Source: Sphaerospermopsis sp. SIO1G1
GTDB taxonomy: Bacteria > Cyanobacteriota > Cyanobacteriia > Cyanobacteriales > Nostocaceae
DNA: 64,000 nucleotides
Direction of reading: 5' to 3'
NCBI GenBank assembly: GCA_010672785.1
Contig: JAAHFX010000011.1
Coordinates: 27,246-91,245 of the forward strand
Of the stretch, positions 1 through 7,534 are shown piece by piece (the first letter of the stretch is position 1; every line of letters begins with the position of its first letter). The notes under the pieces were generated by a model. The model saw nothing but the letters and a program-made list of their open reading frames with translations, was not told the DNA's origin and did no database searches. The translations under genes were made by a program, and so were the position numbers.

Positions 1-113
1 ATCATGAGTACACCGAACCAACCGATGTATAAACGGTTGTTTGTGCTGGTGATGAACTCACAAAAACGATCCCATACATTTGCGCTTTGGCGCTGTTGTA
101 AGGTTGTGGTCAT
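1..113 (-). CDS. psbA: Photosystem II D1 protein, N-terminal fragment cut by window edge
   Basis: Only the first 38 codons lie in the window. They read MTTTLQQRQSANVWDRF and continue to STNNRLYIGWFGVLMI, the highly conserved beginning of the photosystem II reaction-centre protein D1, which binds the cofactors of primary charge separation and of the oxygen-evolving cluster in the thylakoid membrane. The start is the ATG whose complement is at 111-113. The rest of the gene lies to the left of the window. The region upstream of the start (114-300) is AT-rich and should hold the promoter and leader, but I could not assign its -10 element with confidence. Identity is seen directly from the sequence; which psbA copy of the organism this is cannot be told from 38 residues. 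Confidence 0.95.
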   Translation of the reverse strand, partial: MTTTLQQRQSANVWDRFCEFITSTNNRLYIGWFGVLM

Positions 114-303
114 GTCTTTATGATTGCTTGTTTTATGATATCGGCGAGTTGTTTTTCTCACCTGTATATAACTTAAACTGTATATTTAGTTTTGTAAAGA
201 GAAATTAATTTTGTGTAACTTATAGCAATTATATGTTTTGCTAATAGTTACGAGGGCAACCAAAAAATAAGGTGAGCAAAATGCCCACCCTAATTATTAG
301 TTA

Positions 304-525
304 TCAGTTATCAGTTATCAGTTACAGTGCTTTCCGGTGTTATGAGGTATGTTATTGGCGGGCTGTCCGGCCCACCCCACAAGAGTTTCATGATTATGAT
401 TTGTATCTCATAGCTCAGTTATCAGTTATCAGTTACAGTGCTTTCCGGTGTTATGAGGTATGTTATTGGCGGGCTGTCCGGCCCACCCCACAAGAGTTTC
501 ATGATTATGATTTGTATCTCATAGC
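304..525. repeat. Tandem duplication of a 111-bp unit
   Basis: Bases 304-414 are repeated with a period of exactly 111 bp at 415-525. Each copy runs from a short TCAGTTA heptamer run, through TTACAGTGCTTTCCGGTGTT, to ATTTGTATCTCATAGC. Related but diverged sequence occurs at 38779-38903 and 63219-63297, so the unit belongs to a dispersed family and was then duplicated here in tandem. An open reading frame runs across both copies but is an artefact of the repeat. Confidence 0.9.
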
Positions 526-553
526 AACGAAATCTGTTGTATCAGTTGTCATT

Positions 554-567
554 TTCAGCAAGCCCTA
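554..567. repeat. TTCAGCAAGCCCTA element end
   Basis: This 14-mer is the terminal inverted repeat of a dispersed small element seen complete at 32816-33031 and 58563-58715, and again as an end at 38887-38903. Here it closes the repeat region downstream of the HIT gene. Confidence 0.6.
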
Positions 568-593
568 TTTAGATTTGTAACTAAGGTTTTCTC

Positions 594-944
594 TCAACCG
601 GGAGGCCAAGATAATGAACGCCCACCTAAGACATGTATATGTAGGTGATAAACACTTTGTCCAGCATCATTGCCAGTGTTCATAACCAAGCGATAACCAT
701 TATCTAATCCAGCTTGAGCAGCAACTTTCTGGGCGGTTAGCAATAGATGTCCCAGTAAGGCTTGATCTTCTAATTCTGCGGTGGCGATGTTGACTATGGG
801 TTTTTTGGGAATAACTAGGATATGAACTGGAGCTTGGGGGTTAACATCTGTAAATGCTAAAGCCAAGTCGTCCTCATATACTATGTTTGCGGGAATTTCC
901 CGACGGATGATTTTACCAAAAATGGTATCTGTGGGGTTGCTCAT
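594..944 (-). CDS. HIT family (histidine triad) nucleotide-binding protein
   Basis: The 116-residue product is the usual length of a bacterial Hint-type HIT protein. It begins with the family pattern TIFGKIIRREIPANIVYEDD and carries the histidine triad H100-L-H102-I-H104 followed by VLGGR near the C-terminus. Known members are cytosolic nucleotide hydrolases or transferases acting on adenosine 5'-phosphoramidates or related phosphoanhydride substrates. It lies 23 bp downstream of pcyA on the same strand, so the two are probably co-transcribed, although no functional link is known to me. The exact substrate cannot be read from the sequence. Confidence 0.93.
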   Translation of the reverse strand: MSNPTDTIFGKIIRREIPANIVYEDDLALAFTDVNPQAPVHILVIPKKPIVNIATAELEDQALLGHLLLTAQKVAAQAGLDNGYRLVMNTGNDAGQSVYHLHIHVLGGRSLSWPPG

Positions 945-967
945 GCAGATTTACATTTGATTTACAT

Positions 968-1705
968 TTATTCAGGGAGATCAAATAATACAGTGGTCAT
1001 GTAATTTTCTGCCCAATCTGTACCAAATGCTTTTTCTAGAACACGTCTAGTTTTATCATTTTGTTGTTGTTTAGTACAGTAATTTTTTTGTCCAGCAATA
1101 ATTACAGCTTTTTGTTCTGGTGTGACAAGATGAGAAGCTTTTGCTTGATGACAATGAATTTCTAAGAACTTTTCTACTCGCCCTAAAAATAGATTTTCTT
1201 CTTCTTCAGAACTAGGACGAATAAACAGACAAAATTCAGAAAATATATTTCCCCATTCTGGTAATTCCCGGGGTTGTGCAAAATTAATTTTGCTTAATGG
1301 GGAAAGATGAGAATTATAGCCGTCTGGTAATTTTCTTTCTAAGTTAACAGGAGAAAGATCAGCAATTGCAGCACTAATTTGACCTCTACCTCCCACTAAG
1401 TCACAACCAAACATGGGAATATCGTAATCAGTGCGAGGAAACATGACACAATGCAAAATATCTAATGTGCTACCTACTCTTGCTAACTCTAGGTGCATTT
1501 TGCGAAAATTTGGTGTTTGATAACAGCGATTTTCAATAACTAACTTTTCGCCTTCTAGTCTACCTTCTACATATCCTAATTCAGCGGGTAAGTTATAAGG
1601 TGATAAATCTAGATATTTATGCCAAACTTCTTCAATTTTATCAGCTAATTTACGAATCAAAGGATGTTGTTGTTCACGAAGTGAGGGGGTAGAACTAGAA
1701 GACAT
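968..1705 (-). CDS. pcyA: Phycocyanobilin:ferredoxin oxidoreductase
   Basis: This 245-residue protein matches PcyA, the ferredoxin-dependent bilin reductase that converts biliverdin IXalpha to phycocyanobilin, the chromophore of phycobilisomes and cyanobacterial phytochromes. The conserved catalytic acidic and histidine residues are visible: E73 in HLELARVG, H85 in LDILHCVMFPRTDYDIP and D102 in MFGCDLVGG, in the same spacing as E76/H88/D105 of the Synechocystis enzyme. Length and start agree with the family. It sits upstream of the HIT gene on the same strand. Confidence 0.96.
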   Translation of the reverse strand: MSSSSTPSLREQQHPLIRKLADKIEEVWHKYLDLSPYNLPAELGYVEGRLEGEKLVIENRCYQTPNFRKMHLELARVGSTLDILHCVMFPRTDYDIPMFGCDLVGGRGQISAAIADLSPVNLERKLPDGYNSHLSPLSKINFAQPRELPEWGNIFSEFCLFIRPSSEEEENLFLGRVEKFLEIHCHQAKASHLVTPEQKAVIIAGQKNYCTKQQQNDKTRRVLEKAFGTDWAENYMTTVLFDLPE

Positions 1706-1895
1706 ATTTTTTGGATGATTTACTTTATTCTTTAGTTTACATTTGTTGAGTACATTATTTCTGTTGATTCAAGAAACTCTTGGCATAAAAATTTTAGTTG
1801 CTGTGAGGAGTCAGAAGTAAGAATGTTTGATTAATCTTGGAATTTGAGAATTGTAAGTGTGAGATTAATTAAGAGTAGAATCATTACTAAATTAT

Positions 1896-2489
1896 TTACT
1901 GCCAAAAATCTGTAACCTCATAACCCAACTCTGCAATCATCTGCCTCAGTAATGGTAGACTCAAACCAATGACATTACTATAACAACCTTCTATTTTTTC
2001 CACAAATAAACTCCCAAAACCTTCCAATGCAAAAGCTCCTGCACATTTGAGAGGTTCATCTGTTTTCACATAAGCTTGAATAGCGTGATCGCTCATTTTG
2101 GCAAAATAAACTCTAGTCCTTTGGTATTTAATAATGGTTTGATTTTGGGTATTATCAATCAAGACATGACCAGTATATAAATCACCAAAATTGCCTTGCA
2201 TGAATTGCCAACGAGCGATCGCTACTTCTGCATTTTCCGGTTTACCATATATTTTCCCATCAATGGCTAAAACTGAATCACAACCCATAACCAAACCTTG
2301 TGGGAACAAAGATGCTACAGTCTCAGCTTTACACCGAGCTAAGGTTTTTACTAATTCAGCAGGATCGGCAATTGAAATTTGTGATTCATCAAAATCACTA
2401 GCTTTGACTATCGGTTCAATTCCCGCAGTTTTTAATAAACGACGACGAGCAGGAGAAGCAGAAGCTAATATAAATTGTGGAATAGTCAT
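1896..2489 (-). CDS. maf: Maf-like nucleoside triphosphate pyrophosphatase
   Basis: The N-terminus FILASASPARRRLLKTAGI is the Maf/YhdE/YceF signature, and GCDSVLAIDGKIYGKP contains the conserved acidic residue of this house-cleaning pyrophosphatase family, which hydrolyses non-canonical or excess nucleoside triphosphates (dTTP/UTP or modified nucleotides, depending on subgroup). A longer reading frame starts two codons upstream with TTG at 2495, but the ATG at 2489 gives the standard MTIPQFILAS start and a length of 197 residues. It is preceded and followed by short non-coding stretches. The subgroup specificity is not decided here. Confidence 0.93.
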   Translation of the reverse strand: MTIPQFILASASPARRRLLKTAGIEPIVKASDFDESQISIADPAELVKTLARCKAETVASLFPQGLVMGCDSVLAIDGKIYGKPENAEVAIARWQFMQGNFGDLYTGHVLIDNTQNQTIIKYQRTRVYFAKMSDHAIQAYVKTDEPLKCAGAFALEGFGSLFVEKIEGCYSNVIGLSLPLLRQMIAELGYEVTDFWQ

Positions 2490-2589
2490 GATCAAAAATA
2501 TAGTTAATTGCTAATTAGTAATTGGGAAAAGTTAAGAATCAACAGTTAAATAATTTAAAACTTGATTTAATTTTTCCCAATCACGAAGA

Positions 2590-3135
2590 TTAATACACTT
2601 TAAAAGAACTGACAACTTCATCAATCATTGGTTGCAGTTTTTTCCAACGTCTTTCTGGTATTGAAGCATTAAATGTGAATAACTTCCCACGACTAATAGC
2701 AACACTTGCGACATTGTGTCTTGCTGCAAGATTAGGCAGTTTTACTTCATACTCCAAAAAGTAATATGTATTACCATCAACCTCTTTTTGTGCAACATTA
2801 ATCAAATCTGCGGAACGGCCAGAACCTGGGGGAGCAAGAGCAGCTTTTCCTAATTTATATCCTACATCTGTAGGTGTTCCTAATTCAGTTAATGATTTTT
2901 CTTCCGGTACAGGACTAATTACCACAGAGACATTTTCTGAAACCTCAATTAAATCATGAAACACCACATCAGGACCGTTGGCAACTTTCACTTGCAACCA
3001 ACCATTAGGATATAAAAACTGATAACCATCCGTAGTATCTACAAAGCTTTTGAGTCCAGCAGCAGCAGCTAAACCAGGGTTACTCAGGCTGATACTCAAC
3101 ACCAAAACTAAGATTAACGTAATTCGTTTCCACAT
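2590..3135 (-). CDS. PsbP-like (CyanoP) photosystem II accessory protein
   Basis: The 181-residue product has an N-terminal hydrophobic signal sequence (about residues 1-26, ending in LAAAAG) followed by a PsbP domain: SFVDTTDGYQFLYPNGWLQV, then VVFHDLIEVSENVSVVISPV, ending with PMIDEVVSSFKVY. CyanoP proteins act at the lumenal face of photosystem II, mainly in assembly. Well-studied CyanoP proteins are lipoproteins with a lipobox cysteine after the signal segment, but here the segment reads SLSNPGLAAAAG with no Cys, so this one may be a soluble lumenal protein. It is divergent from the phosphopantetheinyl transferase gene that follows. Confidence 0.9.
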   Translation of the reverse strand: MWKRITLILVLVLSISLSNPGLAAAAGLKSFVDTTDGYQFLYPNGWLQVKVANGPDVVFHDLIEVSENVSVVISPVPEEKSLTELGTPTDVGYKLGKAALAPPGSGRSADLINVAQKEVDGNTYYFLEYEVKLPNLAARHNVASVAISRGKLFTFNASIPERRWKKLQPMIDEVVSSFKVY

Positions 3136-3269
3136 TAGACAAAATTCCTTTGGGCTGGAAGCAAGATAAGATAAACATTTTTAACTTTACTATTCTCTCA
3201 TCAATTGGTACTTTATGGAATTATCAAGAATAGTTTTTCCTTTCCACACTTATCTTTAGCTGAAGAAAT

Positions 3270-4001
3270 ATGGTTAATTTTTCTCCTTGTACTTGGTTAC
3301 CTGCACCCCAAAATTTACATTTATCATCCTATGATGTTCATATTTGGAAAATTAGTCTTAAACAACCAGATTTAAAACTTGAAGTATTTCAAGAAACACT
3401 ATCCACAGATGAAATTGCACGTGCCAAAAGATTTTATTTTCCAGAGCATCAGGAACGTTTTATAATCGGGCGTGGTAGTTTAAGAATGATTCTAGGAAAG
3501 TATCTCAAAATCGCACCAACTGACATAGAATTTAATTATAATGAACGGGGTAAACCATTTTTGTCTTCTCAATTTCAAGGTTCAGGAATATTTTTTAATT
3601 TATCCCACTCTCAAGATTTAGGATTATTAGGTGTTAGTTATCAGCAATTAATTGGCGTAGATTTAGAATATATGCGTCCCATGACTGATTTGGAAAACTT
3701 AGCTAAACGGTTTTTCCTCAACCTGGAATATGAAGTTATTAAATCCCTGGATGCAGAAACACAACAGCAGGTATTCTTTCGTTATTGGACTTGTAAAGAA
3801 GCATATTTAAAAGCCACAGGAGATGGTTTAGTTAAACTAGAAGATATAGGTGTGGAATTACAACTTCACCAAACTGCTCAGTTATTAGTTACTGGTAATT
3901 GGCAATTGCAAGAGTTCACACCAGCAGAAAATTTTGCAGCCGCAGTTGTTGTTGCTAATGATAACAATAATTTTCAGTTTTTCAGTATGGTAAATATGTA
4001 A
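3270..4001 (+). CDS. 4'-phosphopantetheinyl transferase, Sfp/HetI type
   Basis: The 243-residue protein shows the Sfp-type signatures: the Mg-binding motif GVDLEY (129-134, D131 and E133) and the RYWTCKEAYLKATGDGL block (W173, K176, E177, K181). These enzymes move the 4'-phosphopantetheine arm from CoA to a conserved serine of acyl or peptidyl carrier proteins, so it would activate fatty acid, polyketide or nonribosomal peptide synthases, including heterocyst glycolipid synthases in this group. HetI of Anabaena is of this class, but the gene is not next to hetM/hetN here, so I leave the symbol empty. It is followed by cphA2 on the same strand after 309 bp. Confidence 0.93.
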   Translation: MVNFSPCTWLPAPQNLHLSSYDVHIWKISLKQPDLKLEVFQETLSTDEIARAKRFYFPEHQERFIIGRGSLRMILGKYLKIAPTDIEFNYNERGKPFLSSQFQGSGIFFNLSHSQDLGLLGVSYQQLIGVDLEYMRPMTDLENLAKRFFLNLEYEVIKSLDAETQQQVFFRYWTCKEAYLKATGDGLVKLEDIGVELQLHQTAQLLVTGNWQLQEFTPAENFAAAVVVANDNNNFQFFSMVNM

Positions 4002-4310
4002 CCATCAAAGTTGTTATTTATATCCCTCCTGAATTCAGATATACAATTCAGGGTTATGGGATTTATTTCTACATTTTGTATATTAGGTACTAAATAACAC
4101 TTGATTCTATGTTTAATTGATAATTGATTGATATAAAATTGAGGGAGTATTATCACTCCAATATTTTAATTATCATCAGAACATAATGAGTAACTTAATA
4201 GACATAAATTATGTTCAAAATATACTATTAGATAACTGAAATTTCTTCATAATATAAATATATTCAGGTTGGGTAACTAGCCACAAAAATTATCACAAAA
4301 TTAAAAGTCA
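4002..4310. other. Intergenic, AT-rich, no gene recognised
   Basis: This 309-bp stretch separates the phosphopantetheinyl transferase from cphA2. It is strongly AT-rich and should carry the cphA2 promoter. I looked for an NtcA-type GTA-N8-TAC site and found only a GTA-N7-TAC near-match at about 4078-4090, so I do not claim one. No small gene or RNA is evident. Confidence 0.5.
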
Positions 4311-6221
4311 ATGGTTCAAGAGCAAAGTACCGATGTTATCCGCATCAATGCCAGAAGAACTGATGTATTTGATATTTTTAATTTCACTTATTACATTGGC
4401 CCTAATCCTTATTTAGATAATAGTGCCTTAGTATTTGATTTTACTTTAACTGAAGATTCAGACCCCTTACCTATTAAAAATTATTTAGATGTAATTAGTA
4501 GTATATATCCTAACATACTAGAAAATAATTATCAATTATATGCTGATTTATTTGCTTATGTCGCCTCAGAAGTAGGAAAACTAAATATCGGTTTATATCT
4601 CAATGATTGGAGTATCAAACCATATCATTCTTTCATGAGAATTGCTATTCAAGCAATACATGAAAATACGGCTAGAGGAGTTATTTATTTAGTTTGGGAC
4701 TGGTTAGAAAGTATCACTAAAAATGAGTATTTTCCCTTTACCGAAGAATTAATTAAATTACAAAAAAAGTTCCGAAAATCTATATATGGTAGGCCCACAG
4801 TGTATGCTTTATGGGAAACAGCAAATCAACAAGGAATTCCCACGTTATATTTGTGGGAAGAAGGATTAATTCAGTATGGTTATGGTAGAAAACAAATCCG
4901 AGGAGTAGGAACAAGCTTTGATGTTGATAGTCATTTAGATTCGGATTTTACCACCCGTAAAGATGACTGTAAGGAATTTCTAATCAGATTAGGTTTTCCT
5001 GTTCCTCATGGTGATATTGTTACTTCTGAAACAGAAGCTTTAGATATAGCCAGAGAAATTAATTATCCTGTTGCAGTTAAACCTGTTATTAGTCATAAAG
5101 GGATTGGTGTTACTTCTAATGTACAAAATTCTAGAGAATTGGAATATGCTTATAATTTAGCCAAATTAGCTATTCCTGAAGGTAAATCAACTAGAATTAT
5201 TGTTGAGAAAAGTCTGACTGGTACAGATTATAGATTACTTTGTGTTAATGGTAAATTTATTGCTGCTATAGAACGTCATCCACCATCAGTTAAAGGTGAT
5301 GGATATTCAACTATTAGAGATTTAATAGATAGAGAAAATCGTCAACCAGAACGTCAAGATACACCTACTTCTCCTCTAAGTCAAATAGTTATTAATGATG
5401 TGTTGGAGGAATATCTCTATGAACAAAAATTAAAGTTAGATAACATTATCAGAAAAGACGAAATTATTTATCTTTCTTCAGTAGCTAATATTTCATCTGG
5501 CGGTGTGAGTGTTAATACCACAGATAAAATTCACCGTGATAATATTATTCTGGCTGAAGAAATTGCCCAAAATTTTCGCCTCACTTGTTTGGGTATTGAT
5601 ATCATTACTAATAATATTTCCCAATCTTGGAAAGTTAGTGATTTAGCTATTTTAGAAATTAATGCTGCACCTGGAATTTCTATGCACCTCAAACCTGCTA
5701 TTGGTTTAAGTGTTGATGTTCCAGCTAAGATTTTAACCAACTTTTTTCCTTCTGCTCAAGATGCTAGAATCCCAATTATTACGTTTAATCAATTAACTTT
5801 TGATGAATTGCAAATAATGATGAACCGTATTTTATTGAAGTATCCACAATGGAATATTGGTGGTGTATGTAGAGAAGGAATATTAATCAATCATTCAGAA
5901 AAGTTTTTGAACCAAGATTACAATCGTAATGTGCAAACTTTACTACGTAATCCTCAATTAGACTTACTCATTGCAGAATATACAGAAGATATTTTAGTAG
6001 AGTATGGTATGGGTTATCAAGGTAGTAATATTGTGATTTTAGATCATCCCACTGAAATAGAAATGATTTTATTGCGGGATACAATAGATGGTTCAGTTTT
6101 CATTATTAACCAAGAAAATCATGTTTCTATCCAACATAAGGGTTTAATAGAAAATATTCCCATAGCAGAAGAAATGGAATTTTTAGATGTTTATTTACAA
6201 ATCATTGATGCTTTTCTTTGA
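4311..6221 (+). CDS. cphA2: Cyanophycin synthetase of the short CphA2 class
   Basis: The 636-residue product has the N-terminal and ATP-grasp regions of cyanophycin synthetase: RGVGTSFDVDSHLDSDFTTRKDDCKEFL (first 20 residues from 198), the lysine strand PVAVKPVISHKGIGVT (253-268), RLLCVNGKFIAAIERHPPSVKGDG and the metal site LEINAAPG (448-455). The C-terminal Mur-ligase-like half is degenerate: where CphA1 has the P-loop GTNGKTTT, this protein has PIITFNQLTFDE (488-499), and it stops about 240 residues early compared with the roughly 870-residue CphA1. This matches CphA2, known from N2-fixing cyanobacteria to make cyanophycin from beta-Asp-Arg dipeptides with only one ATP site. No cphA1 or cyanophycinase is in the window. 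The assignment to CphA2 rests on length and the missing P-loop. Confidence 0.88.
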   Translation: MVQEQSTDVIRINARRTDVFDIFNFTYYIGPNPYLDNSALVFDFTLTEDSDPLPIKNYLDVISSIYPNILENNYQLYADLFAYVASEVGKLNIGLYLNDWSIKPYHSFMRIAIQAIHENTARGVIYLVWDWLESITKNEYFPFTEELIKLQKKFRKSIYGRPTVYALWETANQQGIPTLYLWEEGLIQYGYGRKQIRGVGTSFDVDSHLDSDFTTRKDDCKEFLIRLGFPVPHGDIVTSETEALDIAREINYPVAVKPVISHKGIGVTSNVQNSRELEYAYNLAKLAIPEGKSTRIIVEKSLTGTDYRLLCVNGKFIAAIERHPPSVKGDGYSTIRDLIDRENRQPERQDTPTSPLSQIVINDVLEEYLYEQKLKLDNIIRKDEIIYLSSVANISSGGVSVNTTDKIHRDNIILAEEIAQNFRLTCLGIDIITNNISQSWKVSDLAILEINAAPGISMHLKPAIGLSVDVPAKILTNFFPSAQDARIPIITFNQLTFDELQIMMNRILLKYPQWNIGGVCREGILINHSEKFLNQDYNRNVQTLLRNPQLDLLIAEYTEDILVEYGMGYQGSNIVILDHPTEIEMILLRDTIDGSVFIINQENHVSIQHKGLIENIPIAEEMEFLDVYLQIIDAFL

Positions 6222-6271
6222 AACTATAATATTTTCCATATTGGATGTTTAATTAAAATTGCTTATTGTAG

Positions 6272-6301
6272 GGTGTGTTAGAACGAAGTTCGTAACGCAC
6301 C
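6272..6301. repeat. Hairpin-forming inverted repeat GGTGTGTTA...TAACGCACC
   Basis: Imperfect palindrome in which GGTGTGTTAGAAC pairs with GTTCGTAACGCACC around a short AG-rich centre. It lies 50 bp after the cphA2 stop, between convergent genes, and can fold as RNA on either strand. No T-tract follows directly, so it is either a weak terminator or a dispersed palindromic element. Confidence 0.55.
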
Positions 6302-6330
6302 ATTATCAAGATTTTAGTGCGTTTTACCCA

Positions 6331-6663
6331 TTAATCATATCTATCCTTTTTTAACTTAATTACCTGCATAACATTATCATGTTGTTGACCACCAACAATA
6401 TCTTTTAGATGAATTTTGCCATCAATATATTGTAAATGAATCCGCCATCCTGATATTTTATTAATATCTGCACGATAGATAGCTTGTTTAATTCCAGCAA
6501 CTTTATGTAACCTAGTTTTAGGAAAATTTCTAGTACGGTGACATTCATTATCTTCTAACTCAGCTAAAGCTTCCAAAAAATCAGTTTTCAGATATTCTGG
6601 CAGGATTTTCATAGCTTCATGAATGACACCATATTCATCCAAAAGAGGTTTAATTTGTGCCAT
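6331..6663 (-). CDS. RelE-like small protein, second gene of a coupled pair
   Basis: About 110 residues from MAQIKPLLDEYG. The C-terminal part, WRIHLQYIDGKIHLKDIVGGQ and VIKLKKDRYD, resembles RelE/HigB-type toxin folds with basic residues near the end, but I cannot place it in a named family. Its likely ATG (complement at 6661-6663) overlaps the stop of the preceding gene as TAATG, a tight translational coupling; an ATG nine bases earlier (6672) is also in frame but less likely. The two proteins probably act together. A toxin-antitoxin or two-toxin role is inference from fold resemblance and gene arrangement only. Confidence 0.65.
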   Translation of the reverse strand: MAQIKPLLDEYGVIHEAMKILPEYLKTDFLEALAELEDNECHRTRNFPKTRLHKVAGIKQAIYRADINKISGWRIHLQYIDGKIHLKDIVGGQQHDNVMQVIKLKKDRYD

Positions 6664-7052
6664 TAACAACACTGAATTTTTAACGGTTGTTTTTCTTCTA
6701 CTGTAAAATCTCGATAAATAATTTCTGCTACTGCATTATATGCTTGTTGTGCATTTTTATGTTCAACTAGTCTAAACAAAGTAATTAGAATACAGTCAAA
6801 GATTGGATCATCATCAATTGTTAAAATTACTCTTCTCTCATTATTAATTTTCAGACAATAGATAGTAGAATCATAGTCATGATTGAGTTTAATATTTCTC
6901 AGTTGTTCACTATGTTCATAAAAAGAGTTACTATTCGATGATAAAAGCTCAAAATTAGAATTCATTTCCTTGATAATCTTAAACTTTTCTGCATCTGTAA
7001 ACTGTTCCAAATCTTTTTCAAAATCTTTAGTAGATTCAATGAGTATATCCAT
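6663..7052 (-). CDS. RelE/ParE-like small protein, first gene of a coupled pair
   Basis: This 129-residue protein begins MDILIESTKDFEKDLEQF, and has LRNIKLNHDYDSTIYCLKIN followed by RRVILTIDDDPIFDCILITL, a beta-sheet-rich pattern seen in RelE/ParE-type toxins. The gene ends with TAA overlapping the ATG of the downstream gene, so the two are made together. Neither protein looks like a classical DNA-binding antitoxin (no obvious AbrB, RHH or HTH pattern), which is unusual for a type II pair. The nature of the pair is therefore uncertain: a divergent toxin-antitoxin module is the best guess. Confidence 0.65.
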   Translation of the reverse strand: MDILIESTKDFEKDLEQFTDAEKFKIIKEMNSNFELLSSNSNSFYEHSEQLRNIKLNHDYDSTIYCLKINNERRVILTIDDDPIFDCILITLFRLVEHKNAQQAYNAVAEIIYRDFTVEEKQPLKIQCC

Positions 7053-7287
7053 CCATCTAACTCCTAAGACTAAATAACAGATTTATACAAATTCCTGAAA
7101 ATTGAGTTAAATATTAAGTTTGTAGCCAATGTTTTCTATTCCATAATTGCTAATTACTTTAAATGTACCTTAATTTTAAAAAATCATAAATGTAATTTGT
7201 AGAAATTTAACTTAAACAGGAATTCGAGGATGTTTGAAAAGTTATAGATTGTGATTTTCAAAACTTGCCTTGACAAGTAGAGGAAAA

Positions 7288-7309
7288 GGGAACAGGGAAC
7301 AGGGAACAG
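7288..7309. repeat. GGGAACA heptamer repeat, three copies
   Basis: Three head-to-tail copies of GGGAACA lie in the 482-bp gene-free stretch 7053-7534. Apart from this run and the inverted-repeat element at 7428-7520, I see nothing recognisable in that stretch. Confidence 0.75.
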
Positions 7310-7427
7310 CCCCCTGCACCCAGCCCCTACCTCTTACACCCTACTTTGATCTTGTCGCCCGTTAAGCTTTTTTCAGGGGGATATATATCAATCAAGTAAA
7401 CTTAATTAATAGATAATTCTTGAACTT

Positions 7428-7520
7428 CAGGACTTACGCAAAAATCTCCCAAAACTCTATTCCTCTGTGTTTTCTGCGTTCTCTGGGGTTTGATATTCCG
7501 TGACTAGTGCGTAAGTCCTG
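7428..7520. mobile_element. MITE-like element with AGGACTTACGCA terminal inverted repeats
   Basis: A 93-bp unit bounded by CAGGACTTACGCA (7428-7440) and its exact reverse complement TGCGTAAGTCCTG (7508-7520). The inside is non-coding. A clearly related copy in reverse orientation is at 63135-63210 (shared CTAGTCACGGAATATCAAA and AGAGAACGCAGA), and a more diverged one at 15685-15780. The perfect ends and lack of coding capacity fit a miniature inverted-repeat transposable element that would depend on a transposase elsewhere in the genome. Confidence 0.8.
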
Positions 7521-7534
7521 AACTTATCAAAAAA

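Noticed and set aside
272..580. Open reading frame across the tandem 111-bp repeats
   Set aside because: It is formed by two copies of a dispersed non-coding repeat and heptamers, so the protein is a repetition with no family resemblance.
4002..4310. Possible NtcA site before cphA2
   Set aside because: The only near-match has a 7-base instead of 8-base spacer, so I do not claim nitrogen control from sequence.
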